A stretch of 64,000 nt of DNA, taken from assembly GCA_033239005.1 (NCBI GenBank), contig BSQZ01000062.1, forward strand, positions 1,044,501 through 1,108,500, in the 5' to 3' direction. The position numbers were made by a program, and so were the translations under genes. The notes beneath the pieces were generated by a model, which ran no database searches, was not told the origin of the DNA, and saw only the letters and a list, made by a program, of their open reading frames with translations. This stretch comes from Lamellibrachia satsuma (taxonomy: Eukaryota; Annelida; Polychaeta; Sabellida; Siboglinidae). Below are positions 13,001-25,800 of this stretch, piece by piece (the stretch's first letter is position 1; every line of letters starts with the position of its first letter).

Positions 13001-15646
13001 TGGATTGATCCACTGGATGCTACAAAAGAATACTCAGGTATTAATATATGAAATACTAATTTTTGATGGGTGTTTTATCACAGTCTGTGCTTAGTTGTCC
13101 ATCCCATAATGGTGTTTCTAAATACCTCAGTCTTCTTCAAATATTGCAAATCTGTGATTATATGTGATAACATGTTACAAGAGAGCCACTGGCTGCTTTC
13201 AGAAAATCTGCGGCAGTATGTGACAACAATGGTGTGTGTGGCCGTGAAAGGTGTACCGGTCATTGGTGTCATCCATCGGCCATTCACCGGGGAGACAGGT
13301 GAGCAGGGCTATAGTGGATATGGAACAGTGCTGGACAGGGCACACGGCCGACTCCTGCCTACATGAGTCTAGCTGGGTTAAAGAGAAACACATCATGATT
13401 TTGGGATAATGCACATAAAAAAGTGTTTTTTCTTAGAATTTGTTTAAAAAAGTGGCAATTCTGGTCAGATCTGTTTTCCTCTCAATGTGCACCTGACAGG
13501 TCTTGGAAGTCGACTCCTGCTGTAGTGCATTAAACGCATTAAGTGCTTTCAACCAAAATAGAAAGGTTACACACCAAAGCAATGCAAAGTCTCAATCAAG
13601 CAGGCTGCTAAGTCGGAACGTGTTAAGTTTAGTAAACAAAGAGCGATATCTGTTTATCATGACCATTATCTGTTCTTTGTGACAATATTGAATCACATTT
13701 TTATTTTGTCAAATTTCTTCTGTTGTGCCCAAAAGCCTGTTGTCTTGGCTTGGCGTTTTAATTAAGAGATTGATTATATCTCCGGCCCCTAACTGGATGC
13801 TTTAACAAAGGGCTTTGCATGTAGAGATTCATACAAAAGATGCAGTCCTAATAGCAATAAAAGGGAAGGTATCAATACAGTACTTAGACCAGCAGCATAT
13901 ATAATAGTGCAGATGTCATAATCATTATTTAACAAGATTGCCATTCCAAACAACAAGTTCCAGATGGCAAGTGGACAAGGAAGCCATTGGCTTATCGCGA
14001 GTCCAACAATTTTCTCATCTATGTGTAGCCCGCGCTTATCAAATATCTGTCAATTCTATTTTTAAACATATTCACACTACTAGCATTAACACAATCATTT
14101 GGCAGTTTGTTCCATTCATTTATCACCCTCTGTGAGAAAGAGTACTTTCATGTCCAACCTACACTGCTCCTTAACTAATGCTGCGTTGTGTCCTCTGGTG
14201 CTACTGCCTTCTTTAAGTTTGAAGAACATATTCCTATCAACATCCTCATAACCGTTCACTATTTAAAACACTTCTATTTAGTCTCCTCTTAGTAACATGA
14301 TAAACGGACATCTTTCTAAATTCATATCAATCATGTAATTGTCCACTAATCTACGGTCATCTTTGGGTTATTTTTTTCCAGCATGGGCATATGTTGGCGT
14401 TGGTCAATCCAAGAATCTACAGGTGGCGAAGAAGGAGGATCTCGGCGGAAAGGGTACCCAGAAGATTATAGTTTCTATGTCGCACGCTGGCTCAGTCAAG
14501 GAACTGGCGCTGAAGAAACTTGGAGACAACGTTGAGATTGTTAGCGCAGCTGGGGCAGGTGAGTAGTGTAATTAATGAGGAGCTTTATAACATTGTGTGT
14601 TGGACGAAAACGTGTACTGTATAGTTCCCAACAGATGCACGAGTATGAAGGCTTTGGTGCACGTCTGTTAATTTAAGTGGTACAAGTCAGGGGTGGGCAG
14701 ATGCACAAACTGCATACAACTGAATGCCAGCCTCGCCAGGCAACGTTTACGCAAAGACACAGGTTGAGCACATGTACCAAACCAACTGACAGTGAGTGAG
14801 TCAACACACAACCAGAACGAGACAGACACTGAGACAGTTCATTTTTTTGTGATTCCAAACGACTGCCGCCCAGCCACCATTCGATTATTTGTTCGAGTGA
14901 TGGTAGAAAGGCAATCGCGCCAGTAAGAGGACGCCATTGGGTGCAGGATGTGACTGGATGTCCTTCATCTGACTGGATGTCCTTCCTCTTCACTTCTAAA
15001 AGGGGGGCTGCATGTCTAGTAGGTAATGTGCTTCTACTGGGAACTATACAGTAATTGGGTTTGTCTGTATCCATTCGATTTTAAGTAACGTGAAAAACTG
15101 AGCTTTATAAGTAAAAATGGCATGTTTTTACATCAGTATTACATTTGGTATTATCTGTAACAACGTTTTGTGTTTGCTATATGTAGGACCATAGGTTGAC
15201 TGTTCAACAAGTCTGGCATGCTGAACCTCCCTAATGGGTCTTGAATAAAAAATTATGTAAATGCCAGTAGGCCTATCCTAGTTATTTCGTTCAAAGTCTC
15301 ATTTATTGCTAACAGACACAACCATCTCTTATCCAGTCATGAGATCTCATTTTCAAATCACTCTCAAACAATTTTTAACAAAACAAATCCAATTTTTGGT
15401 GCGATTGTTTCAGGCTACAAGACACTAGAAGTGGTGAAAGGGACTGTAAACGCCTACGTGCACACAACACGTATCAAGAAGTGGGATATCTGTGCAGGCA
15501 ATGCCATAATGCGCGCAGTCGGAGGCAACATGACGACGCTGAAGGGGAGTAGAGTGGACTATAGTGGTGCAGGAAGTCCCATCAACGACAATGGTTTGCT
15601 CGCCACGCTCACCGAACATGCTAAATATCTCGTCATGGGCACTTGA
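10049..15646 (+). CDS. BPNT2: Golgi-resident PAP phosphatase (inositol monophosphatase family), 5 exons
   Basis: Exons are 10049-10366, 12872-13037, 13203-13298, 14382-14558 and 15414-15646, all GT-AG with matching phases, giving 329 residues. The enzyme hydrolyses 3'-phosphoadenosine 5'-phosphate to AMP in the Golgi lumen, clearing the by-product of glycan sulfation. The N terminus has about 12 residues and then a hydrophobic signal-anchor ([14 protein letters not shown]), as in the type II vertebrate protein. Next come [16 protein letters not shown], the EEH metal site, the family signature [11 protein letters not shown], then [10 protein letters not shown] and GVIHRPF, and the C-terminal [10 protein letters not shown] chose the ATG at 10049 for its strong context (AAACATGG) and short cytosolic tail. 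In-frame ATGs at 9959 and 9983 would add 30 or 22 residues. Intron 1 holds a hAT MITE and intron 4 a TA-flanked MITE. Identity is very sure. Confidence 0.94.
10454..11423. mobile_element. hAT-type MITE, copy A
   Basis: Ends are (GT)GCTGGGTCCAATTAC and TAATTGGACCCAGCCCTG, with arrays of CAATTACAATTA inside each end. Its left half matches the right half of the element at 16.9-18.15 kb in reverse, and its right half matches that element's left half. Imperfect 8-bp flanks AGTGCCGC and AGTGCCGG fit a hAT target duplication. There is no coding capacity. It lies in BPNT2 intron 1. Confidence 0.8.
11865..12170 (-). mobile_element. 5'-truncated CR1/L2-like LINE 3' fragment
   Basis: Reverse copy of the LINE 3' end: AACAAGATTTAACATCCAAG, CCGCCCTCCTGAGATAT, TGTCAACCTTGTTTTTAA, then decayed coding sequence. 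Part of the 3' UTR is deleted. It lies in BPNT2 intron 1. Confidence 0.8.
13560..13665 (+). repeat. Dispersed repeat family X, copy 2
   Basis: Contains ACACCAAAGCAATGCAAAG, then CTCAATCAAGCAGGCTGCTAA and TTTAGTAAACAAA, matching copies at 6.6 kb (reverse) and 62.3 kb (direct). It lies in BPNT2 intron 3. Confidence 0.6.
13929..14340 (-). mobile_element. 5'-truncated CR1/L2-like LINE 3' fragment (about 410 bp)
   Basis: The best preserved reverse fragment: the AACAAGATTGCCATTCC end, the AAGCCATTGGCTTATCG block, then the reverse of the coding region ending NGYEDVDRN. It matches the 3' end of the LINE at 20.4-22.1 kb. It ends just before the acceptor of BPNT2 exon 4. Confidence 0.87.
14617..15051. 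mobile_element. TA-flanked MITE (Tc1/mariner-like), 435 bp
   Basis: Both ends are CTGTATAGTTCCCA followed by a partly matched stretch (AGA then GCAC), inverted, giving about 24 bp of TIR. The element is bounded by TA on each side, as for Tc1/mariner insertion. There is no transposase. The long minus-strand frame inside has no family look. It lies in BPNT2 intron 4. Confidence 0.8.
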
Positions 15647-16880
15647 AAACGGGGAAGGGCATGTCATCCTATGCATTCCATCGTGCATCATTTGAGAAAC
15701 GTTGCTGTCGGTGGTATAAGAGAAATATAGACGTGTACATTGGGAACAATGGGATGTAGAATGTTGGCGATTGCCGTATTTCGTATTTAATAATGTGGTG
15801 GTGAAACAACTTAAGGGTCTGCAGATATTATGTTTGGATGGTGAGGTTTTCATCGTTCAATTGGGACAGAGAAACGGCTTACTCCGGGTATTTAATCTCA
15901 AGTGGAAGAGGATTTATCATGATGTGAAACGAATTGAACATGGGTGTAGGGGGGTGATATGAATACAACTTTTTATGTGGAAGAAAGTATTCAAGGGTTT
16001 ATTTGAATGGGTAGAGGGTTTTAAATAGCCACTATTATTGGTGATTCCATGGGCTGGTAATGGCACTAAACTAAAAAAATATTTACTAACTATTTTGTAC
16101 AGGGGTTGCACGTACAGTAGAACCTTTCTTGAAAGACCTCTTTTTGGAGAAAACCTGTATTTTCAGACTGCTTTTGTTAGGCAGAAGGGGAGATCTCAAA
16201 ACAGGTTCTGCAGGTGTATTGTTTTTGTACACTATTTTACTGCATTTGAATGCAATTTTTTCCAGGAGGGATGTATATCAATAGTCGGGTGATATCATTT
16301 TGTAGATACTGTATGTTACCAGTACGTATTACTTTTGCTACTGTCTTCAACATTTGCCAAACTGAATAATTTGCACATATGTATATATTTATTAAGGGTA
16401 AGCTCTGGATGGTAAAAAAGTACATTTTCTCTGAAATTTCAGTAGCTGTCTTGTTTTAGACTATGATGCTGTCACATTCATGTCTTTACAGTATTTTATA
16501 AATGTCATGATCAGCCTGGCTGAGTGTGAATACACAATAATGTATATATAATGCTAAAAGGTTAGACAATTCATAATTTGACTGATTTCCATAACGGTTA
16601 CCAGGGTAATCATTATATAAAGCTATTTTGCTGCATATGACAAAGAAAATTATTTAATTGCATTTGGCGTAATTTCTAAGCTTTAAAGTAAAATTTTGCA
16701 TGATATATTAGTTACATACAAAAATGTCATAATTGGGACCAACTGGTTTAAATTGTAAGGATGTTAGCAAAAGTGTATAACTAAATGTTACTAATTGTTG
16801 GATAGTTATGCTGGTGGTTATGTTATAGTGCGTATCATTTTATTTGTGTCGAGTGCAGATTGCCCCTAACCAAAATAGCT
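15647..16880. other. BPNT2 3' UTR and downstream flank
   Basis: Sequence after the BPNT2 stop. It probably includes the 3' UTR, but no clear AATAAA is seen close by. At about 16.11-16.22 kb the pair CAGTAGAACCTTTCTT and AACAGGTTCTGCAGGTG looks like the decayed ends of a small TIR element. Nothing else is supported. Confidence 0.4.
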
Positions 16881-16888
16881 TGTGCATA

Positions 16889-18154
16889 CAGGGCTGGGTC
16901 CAATTACGTAATTGTAATTGATTACAGCAAAATTGTGTAATTGTAATTGATTATGGTTTCAAATTTGTGCTGTAATTGTAATTGTTATATTTTGTATAAT
17001 TGAAAATTTATTTCAATTACAATCAATTACAATCAATTACAGTACGTTTCATATCACAAACTACCTGAACAAACTTATATATAATTTAAGTCTCATACAG
17101 GTTCAGGGTTGTTTGATTTAAATCATTTTATTTAAATCATTGATTTAAATCATGATTTAAATCACTCAAAAAATTGATTTATGATTTTTTTTTACTTCTG
17201 ATTTTTGTAATTGGTAATTTATATGAATTTAGCACAAATAATTGAGATCAACAGAGTTTTGTATGTCTTAATACAAAAGCACAAAGTGTGCACACTTGTG
17301 TAGCTGTATTGACACCAGATAGCCTGACACTAAAATATTTTATGACGTGTATGTCTGAGCTATTCCCTTTTTGAATGCAGTGAAGCTACACAAAGTTATC
17401 TTCCAGAGGAAGTATCTTTTCAAGTCAGAAGCCCTGAGTTAAAGTCCACTTAGAGCTTGTGCTAGTTGTTCTCAATTCAGTATGTTGACTCAAGTGAGAC
17501 AGTCTGGGCTACCATTGTTTAATACTGTACCAGTTTGCAGTCTGGTTAGAGACCCTTAGAGTACATAGGGCCATGGACAGGTGCTAATCCACCCTCTCAG
17601 CAAACAATAATTAGCACTGCTACAGCCACAGACACACAGCATGCTTTCCTTTCCAAGACAGATTATGCAACTACAGGAGGTGAAACCTTGTGGACATTGT
17701 CTAATGTCTTTATATAAGCAAAAATCATGTACCCTCTGTTAAGACAAGTGCCTACATTGATTTGAAAGAGTTTATAAATACATCAACATATATATATATA
17801 TATAACATTTATTAATGTCTATATACCAGATTTCAAATATATATTTATATAATAAAAATATGTTCAAACGGCTGTCTTTTTATTTAGTACAATTCAAAAT
17901 TCAAGCCACATTTCTTCAACAATTTACAATCATTACCGTTATATTTGTTTATCAATTGTGTACAAAATATTGAAATTCAGCAAAAGTGCAAAACTATATA
18001 ATTAACAAATGATGAATATATTTGGTTCCACATAATGTAATTGTAATTGAAACAGTGTAATTGTAATTGAATTGAAAAATTATGAGTGTAATTGAACTAA
18101 AAATTTAAATGTAATTGTAATTGATATAATTATGTGTAATTGAACCCACCCCTG
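16889..18154. mobile_element. hAT-type MITE, copy B, with a nested repeat
   Basis: Begins CAGGGCTGGGTCCAATTAC and ends AATTGAACCCACCCCTG. It is flanked by the perfect 8-bp direct repeat TGTGCATA at 16881-16888 and 18155-18162, the hallmark of hAT insertion. Both ends carry arrays of TAATTGTAATTGAT. The outer parts match copy A in reverse; the middle (about 17.10-17.83 kb) is a different repeat also found at 49.1-50.2 kb. There is no transposase. Confidence 0.92.
17100..17835 (+). repeat. Repeat family Y, copy 1, nested in MITE B
   Basis: Starts near GGTTGTTTGATTTAAATCA with several GATTTAAATCA steps. It continues through blocks such as GAGACAGTCTGGGCTACC, TTTGCAGTCTG and CATGTACCCTCTGTTAAGAC. 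The same blocks occur in reverse order on the other strand at 49.1-50.23 kb. Copy A of the host MITE lacks it, so it arrived later. It may itself be a hAT-like MITE (a CAGGGTT end). Confidence 0.8.
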
Positions 18155-18817
18155 TGTGCATATGTACAAACTGACGTCATTGAAGTTGGGTTCTTTGTTA
18201 GTGTAAACCTTTTACACATACACTCAAGATTATGTTTCCTTTTGATATTATTGTCAGAGCTCCATGTCCTCAAGTGCTATTACTGGGCTATGTTGAACTA
18301 TGAAAAACTTCACATCAACATCATTCATGGTATGTCGGAGTCTTCGTTTAAAAATAAGTTCATGACACAAATGTTGCATGGAGATATTAAATACTGCTGC
18401 AATTCACAGCACATTTATATTGCTTATTAACAGGAATCCATGTATTTTTGGTGTGTCTTAAAGACTGCTGCAATTCAATGTACCTTGGTATATATGTATT
18501 GCTTATAAGCAGGAATCCAGGTATTTTTTGCTGTGCAATATTCAGTGTGTATGTCATGAATGAAGATTTTTTTGATGTACACTATATGGGTTAAAAATAA
18601 AACTGAGGCTTTGATTTGTGCCATTTTATTAAGTAAAATTATACTACAAAAGTAAAAATGTCGCCCATCTGGAACAGGCGGCTTAGCATATGAGAATAGA
18701 CACTGATGACAAACCACTGGATAGGTTTTCAGGAGCATCTAGCATTTATACAAAGAAGGTTTAATTCAAAATCACATATTGCAGTGTATATACAAGTAGA
18801 ACACTAAATAAGGCACA

Positions 18818-18823
18818 TTTATT
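18818..18823 (-). terminator. Candidate DLGAP5 polyadenylation signal
   Basis: AATAAA on the minus strand, about 1 kb downstream of the proposed DLGAP5 stop at 19826. A second AATAAA lies at 18630-18625. Motif and position only. Confidence 0.3.
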
Positions 18824-19825
18824 GGTGATGAAATTGGTAACACCATAAAGATGAAAATAGCAAAACTAACTATTGAAACTACCTACACGTGTACATGCTG
18901 CCATACTAGCTGTCGAAGAGAGCCCAACACGATGTCGCTGCAAATGTGACAACCTGTGGATGGCATCTCGTATATATATATATATCACAGTCGGTTGGTT
19001 GGGCGTCAATCTCCAACCTCACAAAATATGTGCAGATTTCCTGCTGTTATCAGCTCTCCGATGTCTTACCCTTGTCCAAAATAGCAGATTCCGTTTTTAA
19101 TAGTAAAAGCACCTTTTCTAAAAAAATTCACTTGCCAAATATCAGATAATTCGGCTCAAGAATTAATATAGTATAGACGACCTGACAGGTTGTACTACAA
19201 GATAAATTTGGGCATTCTTGCATTAGGTACTATAATATAGACTTAGATATGTCAATAATGATAATGTCATTTTATAGCAATTTGAGAAACTAAATTGTAT
19301 GTTATGAGTTGATTCGCTTGCTTACACAAAATAACATCAATCATTATTATAACAGCAGAAAACCGCATTATTAGTATATACGCTGTAAGAGTACTAAGCT
19401 AGTAAATGATATATATAATGTTGATAGTCATCACTACATGGATATACAATTAAACGCAAGAGAGATTAACATTGTCTCCAGTTCAGTTAGATTCATTTAT
19501 GCACACAAGAAAGCTCATTACAAAATGGTAATTCCACATGCTTAAAATTACCAAATAATTGTTATGCAGTCATTGGAAATTACCGTTGAAATTATATATC
19601 TTGTATGTACAGACAGTAAATCATGAACAGTTGTCATTACAGCTCAAACAATTATTGCTACAGATGCACATGGTTCCAGTCATGATGGATATTTGAGTTA
19701 CTGATGTTTACCCCAACAATTTGGTACTGTATTTCGTCTTGTGTAAAATACCAATGTCACACATAGATATATAGTTGGTTGTGCTGAGTGCGTGCCATGC
19801 TGGAGTATTTCACTGTACGGAGCAA

Positions 19826-22800
19826 TCAGAGGAGACTGAGTCTGGTGGAACGACGCGGAGTCCTGGAAAGAAACAAACCCAAAATTCGCAGATTTCATCA
19901 ACTTTTATATAGTCAATTTACTGGGAAGACAGAAAACATGTCTCAAAAATGTCACCACGATTATGTTTGATCATGTGGTCATCACCGCTTTGTACACACC
20001 TTTGTGAAGTTTTATTCTCCCACAAAAAATAAAACAGAAATATAATAATATATTTTAGTTTTCATTACATTATTAGATTCCACGGAGGTTTATGATAATA
20101 TTACAAAATATTAAATTACTGCAGTCAGACAATGCCAATAATCCCTTCAGAATGGATACCTTATACCAACTGTGTATCTTCTAGAAATATAAAATGCAAT
20201 ATTTTTCCACAAACTAAAATTATGTACACACAAACTGCTGTTAGAAGCTTCATCAGAAAATACCTTGTGTATTACTTACCGATTTGGTGTTGTTGCCATG
20301 GTCGACTGCTTCGGTGGCGCTAGAAAATAAACAAAATACACTGGTGTGGGACATCAATTATATTGTCATCAGACACGTTCACTGCCTTTCTACCCACTGC
20401 TGTCTTCATGTAATATATACTGGTGTTTCTGGCAAAAATTAAAGCCTGAGGTGAATCTGTTTGGAGTAAACAGAAAGTTTGTGAAAAGGTCGGACCACTG
20501 GAAAACAACAGGGGAAACATAATTTCAGATGGGTTTCAAATGGCAGAGGTCCTGAATGAGTATTTCAGCTCATTTTTACCACAGAAGATATCAACTCACT
20601 TCCAGTTCCAGTTACTAAATTTGATGGCAATAAATCAGAACATTTAGGGCAGTTATTTGTAACTCCTGAAATTATAGCAAAAAATTAAGAAGATGAAAGA
20701 TAACAAATCATCTGGAGTTGATGGGATACCACCAAAACTGCTTAAGGAAATTGTTGAGCAAATTAGTACACCACTTGCAAAATTGTTTAACTTGTCACTA
20801 GAAGAAGGAATAGTTCCTCCAGAATGGAAAGAAGCAAACATTACGTCGCTATTTAAGAAAGGATTGAGGTACAAGCCAGAAAATTACAGACCAGTGAGTA
20901 TCACATCAGTTGTATGTAAATTACTCAAAACATTAATTAGAGACCACATGGTGGAATTCCTTGTAAAACATAAATTAATAAATACATCTCAACATGGGTT
21001 CCTAAAAGCAAGGTTATGTCTAACCAATCTGTTGTTTTTTTGAAGAAATTACAAAGTGGGTAGATGACGGGTCACCAGTGGATGTTGTCTATTTAGATTT
21101 TCAGAAAGCTTTCGATAAAGTGCCACATCAAAGATTGTTACTTAAACTAAAAGCTCATGGTATAGGTAATGATGTAATCAACTGGATAGAAAAGTGGCTT
21201 ACGCACAGAAGACAGAGAGTAATAGTAGATTATGAGATTTCAAACTGGAAATCGGTTTTGAGTGGAGTACCACAGGGATCAGTATTAGGCCCTATACTGT
21301 TTTTAATATATATAAATTATTTGGAAGATGACATATCTAGCAAAGTACTAAAATTTGCAGATGACACAAAAGTATTCAGAAAGGTTACTAATGATACAGA
21401 TAAACAAAGTTTACAGGATGATCTAGATAAATTAGTTAAATGGTCAGAAAAATGGCAAATGTTATTCAATTTTGGGAAGTGTAAATGTATACACATATGA
21501 CACGGAAACATGGATGAATAATATAAAATGGGGGATGCTGTACTAGGTGGAACCACACAAGAAAAGGACCTAGGAGTAACATTTAGTGCTGACATGAAAG
21601 TTTCAGAGCAATGTGGGATTGCTGCTTCAAAAGGAAATCAAATTCTACGGCTAATTAGGAGAACTATCATGTATAAGGAGAAACAGCTAATCGTATCCCT
21701 GTACAAAGCAATAGTTAGACCACATTTGGAATATTGTATTCAAGCATGGAGGCCATATCGTAAAAAAGGATAGACAAGCTAGAAAGAATACAACGAAGAG
21801 CAACTAAAATGATTCCAGAATTGAGAGACCTTAGTTACGAAAGTCGCTTATTACAATGTGGTTTGACAACACTAGAGACCAGGGGACTAAGAGGAGACCA
21901 AATAGAAGTGTTTAAAATAGTGAATGGTTATGAGGATGTTGATAGGAATATGTTCTTCAAACTTAAAGAAGGCAGTAAAACCAGAGGACACAAAGCAGCA
22001 TTAGAATTGACAGATATTTGATAAGTGCGGGCTACACATAGATGAGAAAATTGACTCTCGATAAGCCAATGGCTTCCTTGTCCACTTGCCATCTGGAACT
22101 TGTTGTTTGGGATGGCAGTCTTGTTAAATCTTTTTTACAGCTGGCAATGAATGGATAGCTATGTTGAACAGTTACATAGTCTAGATGTAACTGCAAAATG
22201 GCATGATGATTGGTCTCATAACCAGACAGACATGAAAGTGTTGGGAGATAGTATCCTACACTATAAAACCCTTTGTGAGAAAATTCAGTAACTTGTAATA
22301 TACATCTACTACAAGAAAATTAACATATCTTACACCTTCATAAAAAATAGTAATTACTATTGGAAATTAAAGTATTACAAACCAAACCTAATTCTTCCAC
22401 ATCTAGTAGCAACATGCTCACACCCATCTACCAGGACCTATGTAGTCTATAGTAAAGTATGGTTCTTAGCAACAAAAACGAGTGGTCTTTGTTATGATAC
22501 CAAGGTCACTTACTATGGGTCATAACTGGCGAGAATGACATGAGGTCATCACGAATTAAGGGAGGTCGCTCGCATGTCTCTCCCTCGTCTGCCTCACTCA
22601 AGTTAGGCATCTTCGTTATCTGAGGGAGGAGGAAAAACATATTAAAGGGAGGTGGAAAAACATATTAATCCAATTGCAACCAGGTGCACATATTCAAACA
22701 GTCGACACATGGTGCAAGGGCATTTTGGGCATTAACTTAACGCTGCAATAATTGATAAAACATCAACTATTAACTATTCTTGCATGCCAACCAAACAAAG

Positions 22801-25800
22801 GTATAAATAAATCTACTACTTGATTAAGTTCATGTAAACCCTATTGATGTAAGCAGGTTAGCATAACATGAAAACGGCATTGGGGGGAATGTAAATAATA
22901 TTACATGATATTTTTTATGCCTAGGGTTATATCAGCTATCACAAAGGCAGGGATAAGAAGGCAGGTTTTACTGCAGTCAGGACAATGGAGTTAGAGCTGC
23001 ACATTTCGGTTCTTATATGCATGTGATGTAAGTGACATGAACTCTCACTCAGCTCGACTACAAGCGTGTTAGTTGAACTGACAGCTATCTACAAGAGATG
23101 AGTATAAACCAAACAGCCATGACAACACAGGCATGCATGAAACAGCCACAACACAGCCAATACGTTAAAAATACAGCAACCGTGATTAGCACGAGTTGTA
23201 ATGGCATAATAAATATCAATCATTGAGATCGAATCATAATGGTTGGTAAGAACACATGTAGCATCATCTAGTCTCATTGTGGTGCATCCTAGCCCTGCAG
23301 GCAGCTTCCTTACCGGCGTGGGTGCCCTGCCTGTTGGCGTATGCTTCACCGTCAGTCGAGCCAGCTTGCGTACAGGGGTGTCATTGTCGCTCTGGTCAAC
23401 CAGAGTGTCTGGAAACGTGGGCGATGTGGTGCTGTCGCTATGGTAACTGCTCGAGTTGGACCTCTTTCTGGGCACTGGATGAAACAATGAATGTAATACT
23501 AGTAGGACACAGGATAAACAAATTGAGCATAGTGTAAATTTAGTATTTGTCTATATGTCAACGGTCAATAATTAAAAAGTAGAAACTGTGGGAACTTTTC
23601 CAATTAGTCCCACTGGTCATGCAATGTAATTTTTAAACAAATGTCATATATTATAAACCACATGCCCTATCATGTCCAAATCTATATTGTATTATATCTG
23701 TTTGAAAAGAACGTCACATGTGACATTACAATCAATTTGCATGATGGTAACCAAATAATTTTATAAATGCTAACGGATGGTTTTGCGGGACGCCCCATGG
23801 AAAATTCCAATTCTTTTATTTATTCTAGCAAATAATATATCAAGTTGTCCAATGAAGCAGTTTGGCTGAATAAAGAGTAATACTTTTAATAAAAATGTGA
23901 TCTTGGTTTAAAGATTAACATACTTTTTGCATTTGCCAATAAGTTTGATGATACTTTACATATAACCCTGTTTTTATAGTCACACTAAATGTTGCTTCTA
24001 AAACTTCTTTTGAAGAGAACTTTCTATGCCATGTATGATGAAAACATTCTAGTCATAATAATAAGGAGCAACCATTTACTTAGGTGCTGCCTAATTTATC
24101 TACACAAATAAAAATCTTAAAACCACATCTGAATAGGCATGCATGGTTGTCCAGCACATACCTCTGGAGTTTTTGTTGAACGGCGTCACAGGCAGTCGCT
24201 CACACACTGGACTTTCATTGGCGTCAACAAAGCGCACACTATGCCGAGTGCTGCGTCGACTGGACGCTTCGGAGGCATTGCGTCGGCGCTTTACAGCTGA
24301 CTTCGGATACTTGGGAGTAACTAATCCCGAGCGCGACAACCTCTTTCCCTTCGAAAGAGACTGACGTTCAAACTCGGCGCTTAGATTGCGCTTCATCTGT
24401 GACGACATGTCAATATCATCAGTTGAAGAAGTTGGCTGGTCGACGTCCATGCTCTCTTCTGTTTCTGCATTTGAACACAGGTCATTAACTGATAGATGAA
24501 GACACAATGCTTGAGAAGTAAACAGGAGCAGAAATATCGTGATATTTCGGTTTCTAAATTGATGAGCATAACATATTTAAAAGTAACATTTATATGTCAG
24601 TGCTTGCAAATGTTTCCCTTTGCATTATTATCTTGAAAAGATGATGAATATCATTAACCTTTTTGCTAATCTTTCCACCTAATAACTCCCGTCTAAACCA
24701 AGACAGCCACTCTGGATTCTTCCATACAAGTGTGTTCCTCTTCGGCTTCCACTGGCCATACATCCCTGTCCAGAACCTCTTTCCATTTGGCCTTCCCCGT
24801 TAACATTGTCACATTTTCCCCTTCGGTATGCAAATCAACATGACCCATCACCCGTATTAGTAATTTTCTGATATACACCTTTCTAATTTCAGTTTTCACT
24901 AATTTACACACATTTCATGTTGGCTTTGTTACTTCTGTATCCAGGAGAACCCTTTCAGTCATCCAGAATTGTCATGTGAAACAATACTGTTTCTACGACA
25001 ATCGCATACAAACATACACACCTTGTTTGGTCGGTATGAGGAACCTAGACAGGCTGGACTCCATGCAAGTGTCAGTAACTACATCTGTCTGCTTCTGGTC
25101 GCTGGAACCCTCCATAGACCTATACAACAGCATTATCATCAATTCATTTCTGTCCAGTCATTTTCAAAAGTAAATTTGACTATTTGTTTTTTAACATGAA
25201 CAATATTTTCTAAAGAGCTATACTAATTTTTTGTGTGACGGCACATATTAATGAACAGGTTGTTCATTATGTCTAATTTAATGTTTCAACTCGAATATCA
25301 TGTTTTCATTGCATGCTGAACTGAAGTTGATATTCATAAACAGATAATGGTCAAATGATATTTAAATTGTGGTGTGTTGGACGGTCAGGATCGAAGGACA
25401 TATTTTGTAATGACTGAAGAGCAGATATTGTGAAGCCTGTTTCGATGTTTGAAAGACAGATGTGATACCTGAAAGACAGATGTTTGGATGCCTGAAAGAC
25501 AGATGTTGTGGATGCCTGAAAGACAGATGTGATACCTGAAAGATAAATGTTTCGATGTTTGAAAGACAGATGTTGTGGATGCCAGAAAGACAGATGTTGT
25601 GGATGCCAGAAAGACAGATGTTGTGGATGCCTGAAAGACAGATGTGATACCTGAAAGATAAATGTTTCGATGTTTGAAAGACAGATGTTTGGATGCCTGA
25701 AAGACAGATGTTGTGATGCCTGAAAGACAGATGTTGAGGATACCTGAAAGACAGATGTGATGCCTGAATAGCAAATGCAATAAAGAAATGGACAGATTCA

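Noticed and set aside
18475..19110. A possible extra minus-strand gene (KPPVPDGRHFYF and MPSTGCHIC frames, acceptor-like sites)
   Set aside because: Phases did not link them to any exon, no family was recognised, and the region is better explained as the DLGAP5 3' UTR and flank.
19796..19862. Reading frame DSASFHQTQSPLIAPYSEIL for the exon at 19862
   Set aside because: It needs phase 0 from the 20280-20319 exon, but that exon enters in phase 1 from exon 17 and leaves in phase 2, which gives TPRRSTRLSLL and an immediate stop. The alternative remains possible only if exon 17 is not its partner.
25362..25800. Minus-strand frames full of HLSFR and SVFQ repeats
   Set aside because: They are read-through of the DLGAP5 intron minisatellite beyond the exon 13 donor at 25807.
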